This document shows, one piece after another, positions 56,449-64,000 of a stretch of DNA of 64,000 bases. Under the pieces are notes generated by a model. That model saw nothing but the letters and a program-made list of their open reading frames with translations, was not told the DNA's origin and ran no database searches. The translations under genes and the position numbers were made by a program. Every line of letters begins with the position of its first letter. Positions within the stretch are counted from its first letter, which is position 1. Origin of the DNA: CBDBEU01 sp965204565 (GTDB lineage: Bacteria; Pseudomonadota; Alphaproteobacteria; Rhizobiales; TMED25); contig CBDBEU010000003.1 of the NCBI GenBank assembly GCA_965204565.1, positions 682,001 through 746,000 of the forward strand, given 5' to 3'.

Positions 56449-57350
56449 ATGCCGCTTGATCGTATTGCCATTACCGGCAGTTCCGGGGCCCATGGGCGCG
56501 GCCTCATCAACATCCGTGCGCCCCACTGCAACCAGCCGGACGAATTCTACCAGTGCGACATCACCAAGGATGACATGCTGGCCAAGCTCGTCGCCTCAAG
56601 CCCGATACCATGATCCATCTGGCGTTCATCGTGAATCCGATCCACGATGAAGACAAAATGGGCCGGATCAATCTGCAAGGCGCGCTCAATTTTCTCGAGG
56701 CCGCCCGGCGCTGCGCGCCCGAACGCGTTTTGGTTTCCTCATATGCCAACGTTTATGGTGCCTGGCCGGATAATCCGGTGCCGTTGCCCGAGGAGGTCCC
56801 CCCTCAGGCCGCGGCACAAGTTTCGCTATTGCGGCCGACAAGGCCGCTGTCGAACACGCACTGGAGGCTTTTGCCGCTGAGCAGCCCGAAATCGTGGTGA
56901 GCTGGACTCGGCCCAGCATCATCTACACGCCCGGCACCAGCAACTACCTGATCAGCTTCATTGCCAATGCCAAGGTCATTGCCCTGCCGAGCGGTGCCAG
57001 GAATCCGCTGCAGTTCGTCCATGTCGAAGATGTCTCCGGGGCAACGCTCGCGCTTCTGGAAAACAATGCGCGCGGTGCCTTCAATGTCAGTCCCGGCGAC
57101 TGGGTCAGTTTGCACGATATTGCCAAACTGACCGCACGCCTCTGCATATCCGTGCCTTTTTTGTGTGCAGTGCCGGAGCGGTCCTTTGGTGGGCCTTGGA
57201 TCTGTAATGGTTTCGCTCCCCGTCGAGCATCTGGTATTTTATTCGCTATCCTTGGGTGGTCACCTCTGCAAAGCTCACCGGCAAGTTCGGCTTCCAGTTC
57301 CGTTCCAGCACACGTAAGACCGTGCATCTGATGTTGTCCGATTTGGGGAT
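56449..57350 (+). pseudogene. NAD-dependent epimerase/dehydratase remnant
   Basis: LDRIAITGSSGAHGRGL (Rossmann motif), CDITKDDMLAKLVA, then a shift, IHLAFIVNPIHDEDKMGRIN, ARRCAPERVLVSSYANVYGA (YxxxK region begins), a second shift, FAIAADKAAVEHALEAF, SWTRPSIIYTPGTSNYLI, ARNPLQFVHVEDVSGATLAL and FNVSPGDWVSLHDIA. These are extended SDR motifs in the right order. The C-terminal end (RYPWVVTSAKLTGKFGFQFR) is distorted. At least three frames are used, so it is inactive. Confidence 0.7.
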
Positions 57351-57937
57351 CCTGCCGCGCTCCAAACCTGGTTCCAAAAGCGAGGGCGGTGCGTTACCCG
57401 TAGCCGGCTGCAGTTTGACATCTGGTTTGAGAATAAGGCGGGATTATCCTGGATTAAGCGGGAACAGGTGAAATTCGTCTTGAAAACAGTCCTTTAACCT
57501 GGAGAAAACGGGTGCCGCGGGACCGGACCTTTTGACATCTGGTTTGAGAATTTGACGGAAAAATCGGTGTCGAAGGCAAAATCGGCAACGACCTTCAACG
57601 ACCCTTCAAACCGGCTGTGAAGGGTCTTTGATTGCGGCCCGAAAATGCTGGAAATCCAGGACTTTGAGGATTTGAAGGCGGTCGTGAAAACGTCGGAACC
57701 GGCGTTGTGATATTGCGGGAAAATCCAATTTGAGGTGGACCATTTTGGTTGACCTCGGAAGACAACCGGAAAAAACAAACGAAAACATACAGATAAAGCA
57801 AAGCCGCGGATGAAATACCGATTTTGAGGTAGACCACGCAAATGAAGTCTGATGTTCTCAGTTGACCGATCACCCTGCCTCTTTTCGTTTCGCCGGATTT
57901 GTCGGAAGAGCAGAGTCAAATTGCGCGTTCTCGATAA
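57351..57937. other. region without a recognisable gene; 21-bp direct repeat
   Basis: About 590 bases of lower GC with no convincing coding frame. It contains TTTGACATCTGGTTTGAGAAT twice (57414-57434 and 57531-57551), spaced 117 bases. Related TTTGAGGTGGACCA and TTTGAGGTAGACCA strings lie at 57730 and 57826. They look like remnants of IS ends, perhaps of IS21 type; I could not confirm that. Confidence 0.5.
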
Positions 57938-58312
57938 CTATGCCTCGTTCGGTTCTGGGTCGATATCGTCACCTGCGATACTTTCCGTGGTCTGCGCTTG
58001 GTGGACCTCTTCGTCTGGTTTTTCCCATGTCTTGACCACTTGCGTCCAGTTTGGCGGAGCGCCTTTGCAGCCAAGCCATGTGTGCCAGAAACTCGGATCA
58101 TCCGAACGCGGGCGCTGCGGCTTTTGCAGGTCGCGGATGCGAACGGGAACGGGTATGGTGGCTGCCCGGCCGAGAGGGATTTCCTGCTGCGAAGGAATCA
58201 TGGGAAGCTCGTCGAGAAGCCCGCCCAAAGCGTCGGGAACAAGACGGCGGACAAGATTCTGATCGACATCGTTGACGATGCGGTAGTTCTTGGCTTGATG
58301 GTGTAGTTCCAT
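57938..58312 (-). CDS. hypothetical protein downstream of chimeric transposase
   Basis: A 124-codon minus-strand frame overlapping the 3' end of the chimeric transposase. It is rich in Pro, Arg and Asp with no recognised domain. Its first 40 codons are the transposase DNA in another frame, so at least part is probably not real. Kept as a weak candidate because the frame stays open for 375 bases. Confidence 0.2.
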   Translation of the reverse strand: MELHHQAKNYRIVNDVDQNLVRRLVPDALGGLLDELPMIPSQQEIPLGRAATIPVPVRIRDLQKPQRPRSDDPSFWHTWLGCKGAPPNWTQVVKTWEKPDEEVHQAQTTESIAGDDIDPEPNEA

Positions 58313-59016
58313 TCAGGGTGGAACTCGTCTCCGGTAATGTTGAGTGCGTCCATTTCGGGTTTGGAGACTTTGATGCTCTTTTGGTAGGTCCGCTCGTCGA
58401 TTGCGCATTTGACCCTGAGGCCAGCCTTGGTTGTCGTTGCACCGATCAGTTCGACCACAGTCATGCGGTCGGTGAGCGGACGACCGCTCCAGTTCTGGGT
58501 GATGTGACAGAACAGGCGGTACTCAATCTTGTTCCACTTCGATGTGCCGGGCGGATAGTGGTGGATCTGGAGCGTGCGCCCGGTCTCGTCGGCAAGCTTT
58601 TGCAACTCGACTTTCCACAGCCTGACACGCACCCCGTTCGAGCCCCCACAGTCGGCATTGATCACAGGTTTCTTCGCCTCGGGATACCCGGCGCGGCCGC
58701 CATTGCGCTCCACCGCGCGGCTGATTGTCCACGGCGCTCGGCGTAGCTGACGCGCGATCGCACGAAAGGACCGTTGCGCCCCAAGTCCTCCGGAGATCTC
58801 CTCTCGATCACAATGAGCCAATGCTGGACGCGACCTTGCGCGCGCCAGCTGCCGGATAGCACACGTCCGGGGCAGCAAGGGAAAGATCGACGATGAGTTG
58901 CGATCGAGCCCGTGGCCAATCGAACGCATCGACTCCCCACGCTGCCGGCGATCCCAAATCTCTGCCTTCCGGCTATCGGTAAAATGGATACGTCGACGGC
59001 AGCCCATCGTGAACAC
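58198..59016 (-). CDS. chimeric transposase ORF: IS30 N-terminus joined to ISAzo13 C-terminus
   Basis: A continuous 272-codon frame. Residues 1-110 (RRRIHFTDSRKAEIWDRRQRG, SIGHGLDRNSSSIF, ISRAVERNGG) are the helix-turn-helix N-terminus of an IS30 transposase. From about residue 115 (KKPVINADCGGSNGVRVRLW, IHHYPPGTSKWNKIEYRLF, LTGDEFHPEWNYTI-like) it is the C-terminal DDE part of an ISAzo13-type transposase. The fusion is in frame at about 58680. The IS30 catalytic domain is missing; whether the hybrid does anything is unknown. Confidence 0.7.
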   Translation of the reverse strand: MFTMGCRRRIHFTDSRKAEIWDRRQRGESMRSIGHGLDRNSSSIFPLLPRTCAIRQLARARSRPALAHCDREEISGGLGAQRSFRAIARQLRRAPWTISRAVERNGGRAGYPEAKKPVINADCGGSNGVRVRLWKVELQKLADETGRTLQIHHYPPGTSKWNKIEYRLFCHITQNWSGRPLTDRMTVVELIGATTTKAGLRVKCAIDERTYQKSIKVSKPEMDALNITGDEFHPEWNYTIKPRTTASSTMSIRILSAVLFPTLWAGFSTSFP

Positions 59017-59104
59017 TCCATCTTTCCATCAAAGACTGTGGTCTGCGCCCTTAGGTTTTCTCCAATGATAATGAGCGTCCGGCGCTGACAAGGAGACGGA
59101 CGAT

Positions 59105-59494
59105 ATGAAGCGGAGCAGGTTTGGCGAGGAACAGATGATCGCTGTGTTGAAGGAGCAGGAGGCGGGGATGCCGACGGCGGATGTGTGCCGCCGTCACGGG
59201 ATCAGCCCGGCGACCTTTTACAAGTGGAAGTCGAACTATGGCGGGCTTGAGGTGTCCGATGCCCGGCGGCTTCGTCAGTTGGAGCAGGAGAATGCGCAGC
59301 TGAAGAAGCTGCTGGCGGGCTCGATGCTGGACAACGCAATGCTCAGGGAGATCAGTGCAAAAAGTTCTGACGCCCGGTGCCGGGCGGCAGGCGGTGGCTC
59401 ATTTCCGGGAGGTCTTCGAAGTGAGCCGGCGTCGCGCCTGCGCGGTGCCGGGCGTGGACCGAACGACGGTGCGCTACATCAGCTGCCGCCCTGA
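59105..59494 (+). CDS. IS3 OrfA (helix-turn-helix transposase subunit)
   Basis: Residues 1-85 are typical OrfA: MKRSRFGEEQMIAVLKEQEA, PTADVCRRHGISPATFYKW (helix-turn-helix) and RLRQLEQENAQLKKLLAG (leucine zipper). The AAAAAG at 59359 is a site of the type used for -1 translational shifting into OrfB. Codons after that point belong to the overlapping OrfB region. Confidence 0.85.
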   Translation: MKRSRFGEEQMIAVLKEQEAGMPTADVCRRHGISPATFYKWKSNYGGLEVSDARRLRQLEQENAQLKKLLAGSMLDNAMLREISAKSSDARCRAAGGGSFPGGLRSEPASRLRGAGRGPNDGALHQLPP

Positions 59495-60224
59495 CGACAC
59501 CGAGGCGCGGACACGTATCAGGGAACTGGCCGGCGAGCGCCGCCGGTTCGGCTGTCGGCGCTTGCACTGGCTGCCGTGCCGTGAGGGATGGGTCATGAAC
59601 CACAAGAAGTTCCGCAGGCTGTATCATCGGGATGAGCGCTTGCAGGTTTGTCGCCGTGGCGGGCGCAAGCGGGCATTGGGGACACGAGCGCCGATGGTGT
59701 TACCGCAGGGACCGAACCAGCGCTGGAGCCTGGACTTCATGTCGGATGCCTTTGCCTGCGGACGCAGGTTCCGGATCTTCGCCGTGGTCGACGACTTCAG
59801 CCGGGAGTGCGTGCGCCTGATTGCCGATACGTCGATCTCCGGCGCAAGGGTCGGTTGCGAGCCTGATGCGGCGATCTTCGAGCGAATGGCGCGGCCCGGC
59901 ACGATCGTCAGCGACAACGGCACCGAACCGACCGGCATGGCGATCGGGCGCCGGTCAAAGGAGCGCAATGTCGAGTGGCACTCTATCGCGCCGGGCAAGC
60001 CCTGTCGAACGGGTTCACCGAGAGCTTCAATGCGCGGCTCAGGGACGAATGTCTGAACGAGACGATCTTCACCAGCCCGACCCATGCCCGCCGGGAACTC
60101 GAAGCCTGGCGGCACGACTACAATCACTTCCGGCCCCACTCGAGCCTCGGGGACAAAACCCCGGCCGGGATCGGGGCTGGATCAACCGGCAAACACGGTT
60201 GTTGCCATCACGCCCGGCGTTGGG
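59355..60224 (+). pseudogene. IS3 OrfB transposase, homopolymer frameshift
   Basis: OrfB starts near the AAAAAG site. The DDE motif is visible as WSLDFMSDAFACG (first Asp), GTIVSDNGTEPTG (second Asp) and NGFTESFNARLRDECLNE (Glu). The frame breaks at 60000-60002 (three C); adding one C restores APGKPLSNGFTESFN. The natural stop is not certain because the frame stays open past the element end. If the shift is a sequencing error, the element may be functional. Confidence 0.8.
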
Positions 60225-60369
60225 CCTCAAAACGGGCACAGGCTCTAATTGTAGCTGGTAGAAACTTCGCGCTCAGATCAGCGGCAACGCTCGGCTTTCA
60301 GCTTGTCGACCTTTTGCGGGCTCTACGTCAGATGAACCGGTCGGAGAAGCCCGAAGCGGAGGCGCGGAG

Positions 60370-60531
60370 ATGAGCGCCTGGATCGCGCTGGCGGTTTTTC
60401 TGATCCTCGGCGCGACGCTGTGCGGATCCGTGGCCTTCATTCTGGCGTCGGAGGGCCGTGCGAAATCCGGCCTGTTCACCGTCGCCCTATCGATGATCTG
60501 GGCTCCTCCGCCGACGGCGAGGCGACACTGA
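60370..60531 (+). CDS. small membrane protein at prophage edge
   Basis: A 53-residue frame starting at 60370 (ATGA overlap with the end of the previous frame). One hydrophobic segment (WIALAVFLILGATLCGSVAF) and then a changed C-terminus. It may be the first surviving phage gene after the IS3 element or the 5' part of a frame-shifted gene running into the ParB-like fragment. No function recognised. Confidence 0.35.
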   Translation: MSAWIALAVFLILGATLCGSVAFILASEGRAKSGLFTVALSMIWAPPPTARRH

Positions 60532-60660
60532 TCGAGATTGTCGAAAATCTGTTTCGCAACGATCTGTCGGTGCTGGACCGGGCGCAATTCGTCTCGACCT
60601 ATCGCGAGGTATGGGAGCTGAAATACGGCGAGATCAAGCGCGGCGCCGTCCTGGGTGACG
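60505..60660 (+). pseudogene. ParB-like domain fragment
   Basis: DDLGSSADGEATLIEIVENL and FRNDLSVLDRAQFVSTYREV match the ParB/KorB helix that begins with I-x-E-N-L-x-R-x-D-L-S-x-x-x-x-A. The N-terminal nuclease-like domain is missing. Such genes occur in the early region of Rhizobiales phages with P2- or Mu-like tails. Confidence 0.5.
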
Positions 60661-60932
60661 ATGTTTCCGATGGGCGTCTATCTCCCGCCGCAATTGCAGA
60701 TGGTGTTCCGCTGCCTGGTCGCGCATGAGGTGGCGGCGAAAGAGCATATCTATCAGGTGATCGTCAGCGACCGACCGGAGCCATGGCCCGATCCGAAGAT
60801 CGTCGATGCCCAGATCCATAATCTGCGTCGGAGGCCGGGGCCGTCCGGCGTGCAAATCAAGGCCGTGTGGGGGTTGGCTACCGGCTGATCGACCGGCATC
60901 GGTTCCGCCCGGAAAAGGCGGTGTCGGCATGA
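60655..60932 (+). pseudogene. winged-helix (OmpR-type) protein, homopolymer frameshift
   Basis: PPQLQMVFRCLVAHEVAAKEHIYQ and KIVDAQIHNLRRR belong to an OmpR/PhoB-type winged helix. In the frame as given it ends after GVQIKAVWGLATG; adding one G to the run of five at 60869-60873 gives IKAVWGVGYRLIDRHRF, the family end, with a stop at 60930-60932 that overlaps the next gene (ATGA). So the gene is probably intact in reality. It would be a phage regulator of about 92 residues. Confidence 0.75.
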
Positions 60933-61129
60933 GCGCGGACGGGCTGGCGCTGTGTGTGACCGAGCGCGCGGATTGCGCGCGGATCGCGATCATCCTCCGC
61001 CATGCCGGCGGAGAGGTTTTCTACGACCTCCATCCGGACCGGGCGGAGAATCCCGCCGAGGGGCCGCTCGATCTGGTGGAGCGGACGCGCGGGCTGAATG
61101 GCGACACGATCGGCAGGACGGAGGAGTAG
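60929..61129 (+). CDS. small phage protein
   Basis: A 66-residue frame with an ATGA overlap with the gene before. Sequence: SADGLALCVTERADCARIAI, then a D-L-H-P region and a charged end. No domain known. Its tight coupling with the winged-helix gene and small size fit an early phage operon. Confidence 0.6.
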   Translation: MSADGLALCVTERADCARIAIILRHAGGEVFYDLHPDRAENPAEGPLDLVERTRGLNGDTIGRTEE

Positions 61130-61132
61130 CCG

Positions 61133-61279
61133 ATGGCGGTCTCGATCCAGACGCAGATCGGCGAAGCCAACTGTGAAATCCGAATGCGCCGCGAGGTCTA
61201 CCCGCGCCAGGTGGGCGCAAGAAAGATAAGGATCGACCATGGCGACAGCCCCTTACAACCATGGCGTCCGCGTCTTTGA
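61133..61279 (+). CDS. small phage protein, probably truncated
   Basis: A 48-codon frame starting four bases after the previous stop: AVSIQTQIGEANCEIRMRRE, VYPRQVGARKIRID. The start resembles small phage proteins of about 55-60 residues I recall beside P2-like or Mu-like genes in Rhizobiales. The C-terminus overlaps the sheath gene start by 41 bases, so the real end may be lost with intervening head genes. Confidence 0.4.
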   Translation: MAVSIQTQIGEANCEIRMRREVYPRQVGARKIRIDHGDSPLQPWRPRL

Positions 61280-62470
61280 CGCCGGTAAAACCGAACTTCC
61301 GATTTCTGCCGCCGATCTGTCTCCGATCGGCATGGCGGTAGTCGCGGAGACTGCCGACGCAAGCAAATTTCCGCTAAACGAACCTGTTCACTTCTACTCC
61401 AACGACACCGACAAGATCGCGGATCTCGGCGCAACGGGAACCGCCAGGGCGGCCATCGACGCGATCAGCGACCAGGGTGTCGTCGCATCCATCGTGCTGG
61501 TCCGCGTGGCCGAAGGCGTCGATACCGACACTACCCTGGCCAATCTGGCCGGGTCGAGCGCCGCGATGACCGGCGTCAATGCCTTCCGCTATGCCAAGGG
61601 GCACACGGGTGTCGAGCCGGGACTTCTGATCGTTCCCGGTTACACTTCGCAGCGGCCGGGCGACGCCAAGAACCCGGTCATGGCCGAACTCGAAGGCATC
61701 TCAGCGGCGCTGAAGGCGGTCAGGATCGGCGATTGCCCGGCGCGACCAAGGAAAGCGCGCTCGCCTATCGCGCCGATTTCTCCGACCGGTACACCTATCT
61801 GGTCGAGCCGGCCGTCAAGCTGGCGGGCAATGTGGTTGCGCCTGCCTCGGCGCGTGTCGCCGGCCTGTTTGTCAAGCGTGACCAGGACAGGGGCGGACCA
61901 TACTGGTCGCCGTCCAATCAGGCGATCGGCGGCATTGTCGGCACATCGCGACCGGTGTCCTATTTCGATGGCGAGGCCAGCCATGAGGCCAACCATCTGA
62001 ACGAAAACCGTATCAATACGATCATCCCGGCCGTGACCGTTCAGGGCGCAGGCGGCGCGGTAGCCGCCAACGGAACGATCCTTTGGGGCAGCGAGACCAC
62101 GTCGTCCGATGCTCTGTGGCGGTTCATCAACGTGACGCGGACGCGGGCTGCGATCGAAAAGGCTATTGCACCGGCGTTCCGCTCGGTAATGGACGAAAAC
62201 CTGTCGGCACAGCTCGGCATCGCCATCATCCGGTCGCTGCAAATCTTTCTGGACGAATTAAAGGCAGCCGGCGTCATCCTCGGGGGGCGGGCCTATTGGG
62301 ACAAGGCGCGCAACTCGTCCCAGTCGCTGCGGTCCGGCATCCTGCGCGTTGAATTCGACGCCGAGGAAGCGCCGCCGCTCAATGACCTGCAGTTCGGTTT
62401 CCGCCGCAACTCGGTCTACTTCAACGTTCTGGCCGAGGACATTCTGACCGGTCTCGATCGCGCAGCATAA
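61239..62470 (+). pseudogene. phage tail sheath protein (gpFI-like), homopolymer frameshift
   Basis: The first frame (from 61239) has YNHGVRVFDAGKTELPISAA and VVASIVLVRVAEGVD, the N-terminal barrel of contractile sheath proteins. Near 61731 the frame breaks; restoring one T in GATTG gives GDLPGATKESALAYRADF and joins the second frame, which contains GTSRPVSYFDGE and WRFINVTRTRAAIEKAI, the C-terminal domain. About 410 residues in total, close to P2 gpFI (396). Probably intact apart from one base. Confidence 0.85.
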
Positions 62471-62481
62471 GGAGAACCGAC

Positions 62482-63015
62482 ATGAACAATCTTCGCCTGC
62501 TTCGCGGATTTACCCTGATTGCCGGGGACACCATGGCGCTGACCATCGAAATCGAGGAGATGAAGCTTCCGGTCCTGGAGGAAAAAAGCTTCGACTTCAC
62601 GCCGGGAGGCGGCACCGGCGAAACAGCGGTCCCGCTCGGCATCACCAACAAGCTGGAACTGCCCTTCAAGCTGGTCTCGCACAATCCTGACATGGACGTG
62701 CTGTTCGGTAGTCCGCCGGGGCAGCGCACTTCGTTCACGGCGGTCAAGTCGCTGTTCGATGACCACGACGACAGCGGCCGCGCAATCGAGGTGACGGTCG
62801 ATATCAAGGCCCGTCTGATGAAGATCGATCCCGAACAGATGAAGGGCGGCGAGAAGGCCGGCTACGATCACATGCTTTCGGCAGTGACCTGGTATTCCGA
62901 GGTGCACGACAAGAAGGTCATACGCGCGTTCAACTTCCGGCCTGGCGGCTGGACCATTCTCAACGGCACGGGCGTCGGTGACGATCATCGCCGCATCCTG
63001 AGGGTTGGCGGATGA
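62482..63015 (+). CDS. phage major tail tube protein (gpFII-like)
   Basis: A 177-residue protein with AAGGAG before the start. It has the compact beta-rich P2-type tube pattern: NLRLLRGFTLIAGDTMALTI, NKLELPFKLVSHNPDM and VKSLFDDHDDSG. It lies 11 bases after the sheath gene, which is the invariant order in P2-like tails. The protein forms the inner tube. Confidence 0.85.
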   Translation: MNNLRLLRGFTLIAGDTMALTIEIEEMKLPVLEEKSFDFTPGGGTGETAVPLGITNKLELPFKLVSHNPDMDVLFGSPPGQRTSFTAVKSLFDDHDDSGRAIEVTVDIKARLMKIDPEQMKGGEKAGYDHMLSAVTWYSEVHDKKVIRAFNFRPGGWTILNGTGVGDDHRRILRVGG

Positions 63016-63437
63016 CGAAGGCGGCAAGCTCGGTAGACGTCAGGCTCACCTTTCCGATCGAACTGGAGGGCAATGCGGCGATCTCAAAGCTGACGATCAG
63101 CCGCCCGAAGACCGCCAACGTCCTGGAACTGATCAAGCTGTTCGGCAAGGACATCGTGACCATTTTGTTGTCGGGCGATGGGGACAGGATGCAGGACAAG
63201 GTCGCCGCGCTCAAATCGGGGGATAGCGAACTGGTCGGTCGGATCGCTTCGCTTCTGGATGCCCACAAGCTCGACGCCCTGGCGGCGGCTTTGGCGAAGC
63301 TGTTCGGCGTGACACCGGAGCAATTCCTTTTGATCGATCCGGCCGATTATCCGGCAATCGGAAGGGCCCTAGCCGATTTTTTTCCCGCGCTCGAGACATT
63401 GACGCAAGCGCCTTGCTCTTCGGGCCAGGCGACATAG
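63012..63437 (+). CDS. tail assembly chaperone gpE
   Basis: A 141-residue protein overlapping the tube gene by ATGA: VDVRLTFPIELEGNAAISKL, TISRPKTANVLELIKLFGK, then a helical part ending at 63437. It has the beta start and helical end of P2 gpE. In P2 a -1 shift makes the longer gpE+E'. The equivalent slip region here is seven T at 63377-63383. Confidence 0.8.
   Translation: MTKAASSVDVRLTFPIELEGNAAISKLTISRPKTANVLELIKLFGKDIVTILLSGDGDRMQDKVAALKSGDSELVGRIASLLDAHKLDALAAALAKLFGVTPEQFLLIDPADYPAIGRALADFFPALETLTQAPCSSGQAT
63377..63383 (+). promoter_or_regulatory. possible -1 programmed frameshift site for gpE/gpE+E'
   Basis: Seven T in the order GAT TTT TTT CCC. Slipping back one base gives TCC CGC and continues in the downstream frame as DIDASALLFGPGDIAGRFGW, ending at 63604. 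This would make a gpE+E' of 197 residues. P2 uses a similar slippery T run. The alternative is a missing T, which would fuse the two frames. Confidence 0.6.
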
Positions 63438-63604
63438 CCGGCCGCTTCGGCTGGTCCGCGCTGGAGATCGGTGACCTTGAGCTCGACGAACTTGCTTTCT
63501 GGCACGAACAGGCGCTTGCCGCCGCCGATCGGGACAATGGCCGGCTTCTGAATGCAATTGCCGGTGCTCTGAAAGCTGGAGCCGACGGAGGCGGCAATCC
63601 ATGA
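63384..63604 (+). CDS. tail assembly protein E' extension
   Basis: The frame after the slip site reads DIDASALLFGPGDIAGRFGW, LEIGDLELDELAFWHEQALA and ends at 63604 with an ATGA overlap to the tape measure gene. The W-H-E-Q-A pattern is typical of E' or GpT-like extensions in tail chaperones. It has no ribosome site of its own, in line with being made only by frameshifting. Confidence 0.6.
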
Positions 63605-64000
63605 ACGTCTCGGTCATTGTCTCCCTGATAGACCGATATTCGGCGGAAGCGTCCAAATTCAAAAGAACGCTTCAGGGGATGCGCACGGGCGTGCGCGATT
63701 TCGGTCGCGGCCTGGAAGAGGTCGTCACATCCGGTCTTGCCACCCGCTTTGACGAGCGAGCCTTCGGCGATCATCTGAACCGCCTTGAAGCCCGCGCCTC
63801 ACATGCACGTTCCCGCCTTACCGGCGCGCTTGGCATGGCGCTGTCGCTTGCCGCCCCGGTGAAACTCGCCGCTGACTTCGACCAGTCATTCAAGGGCCTT
63901 GAAAAGGTCGTCGGTGCCCCATTGAAGCGGCTTCAGGAGCTTCGTAAATTCGCGCTCGACACCAGCGCCATTGTCCCGGTTGCGGCAAAGGACATTATCG
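63601..64000 (+). CDS. phage tail tape measure protein (partial)
   Basis: The gene starts at 63601 inside the previous stop and runs off the window. The first 133 residues include a helical start (NVSVIVSLIDRYSAEASKFK), a coiled region and LAAPVKLAADFDQSFKGLEKV, the beginning of the tape measure domain with the motif A-x-x-F-x. It sets tail length. Its place after gpE/E' is as in P2-like phages. Confidence 0.85.
   Translation, partial: MNVSVIVSLIDRYSAEASKFKRTLQGMRTGVRDFGRGLEEVVTSGLATRFDERAFGDHLNRLEARASHARSRLTGALGMALSLAAPVKLAADFDQSFKGLEKVVGAPLKRLQELRKFALDTSAIVPVAAKDII

Larger units (their letters stand above)
59040..60255 (+). mobile_element. IS3-family element (IS407 group)
   Basis: OrfA and OrfB are arranged as in IS3 elements. 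The boundaries are estimated; the left repeat is not clear and the right end lies before the prophage genes. It inserted beside or into the P2-like prophage. Its OrfB is broken by one homopolymer shift (see below), otherwise all catalytic residues are present. Confidence 0.75.
60360..64000 (+). mobile_element. P2-like prophage, tail module (partial)
   Basis: Gene order: ParB-like fragment, winged-helix regulator, two small proteins, sheath FI, tube FII, chaperone E/E', tape measure. The tail part follows P2; the regulator region is not of P2 type. The genes between the regulator and the sheath (capsid, head, tail tip) are missing, so the prophage has a deletion, or the early part was moved. 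The region extends beyond 64000. Confidence 0.8.

Noticed and set aside
57494..57919. 141-codon minus-strand frame
   Set aside because: Low complexity, aromatic-rich, no ribosome site and crosses the direct repeat; judged non-coding.
1..64000. tRNA or rRNA genes
   Set aside because: I did not see a cloverleaf with a GTTCRA arm or any rRNA segment; a tRNA search program would be needed to be sure.

Overview
The window looks like chromosomal DNA of an alphaproteobacterium, most likely order Hyphomicrobiales (Rhizobiales). The basis is high GC, a Usg-like gene, the split methylmalonyl-CoA mutase MutA/MutB with MeaB, many CaiB/CoA-transferase and amidohydrolase genes, and a palindromic intergenic repeat of a type common in that order. 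The genus cannot be fixed from the sequence alone.

Layout. 1-8.5 kb (mostly minus): an efflux adaptor, a membrane adenylate cyclase, a CaiB/CitE CoA pair, a ketopantoate reductase, and a ZIP transporter remnant cut by a dead transposase. 8.1-14.8 kb (plus): a propionyl/methylmalonyl-CoA operon (mutA, a small membrane protein, mutB, a secreted DUF3298-like protein, meaB). 14.9-18.5 kb: an IS481-type element, decayed synthase and dehydrogenase genes, Bcp peroxiredoxin and a phosphoesterase. 18.5-23.8 kb (minus): a compact operon of GST, an E1 alpha/beta 2-oxo acid dehydrogenase pair, an acetolactate-synthase-like TPP enzyme, and a 285-residue protein built of two repeats. 24-33.7 kb: small enzymes, an SDR, an almost complete but dead IS1380 copy, a Gfo/Idh oxidoreductase, maleylacetoacetate isomerase-like GST, two tandem amidohydrolases (one dead) and a BKACE protein. 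33.8-36.2 kb: an insertion-sequence graveyard holding fragments of a nitrile hydratase and an autotransporter. 36.5-45.7 kb: a CoA-thioester cluster (crotonase, CaiB, two-subunit CoA-transferase), a caspase-like gene and a molybdenum hydroxylase pair. 46-51 kb: IS21 and IS5 remnants around an amidase and a broken peroxiredoxin. 51.8-56.2 kb: cyclase/flavoprotein/M24 peptidase/nitroreductase-like cluster. 56.4-60.3 kb: decayed epimerase, a chimeric transposase and an IS3 element. 60.4-64 kb: the tail module of a P2-like prophage running off the window.

Two processes shape the sequence. First, real decay: insertion sequences from at least six families, internal deletions and nonsense codons. 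Second, a striking series of frameshifts that can be repaired by restoring one base to a homopolymer. These are either sequencing or assembly errors or a mutational bias, so many genes marked as broken may be intact in the organism. The functional theme is catabolism of acyl-CoA esters, cyclic compounds and amides. The most interesting items are the operon with the internally duplicated protein, the IS1380 copies that bracket captured gene fragments, two in-frame chimeric transposase ORFs, and a possible programmed -1 frameshift in the prophage tail chaperone gene.
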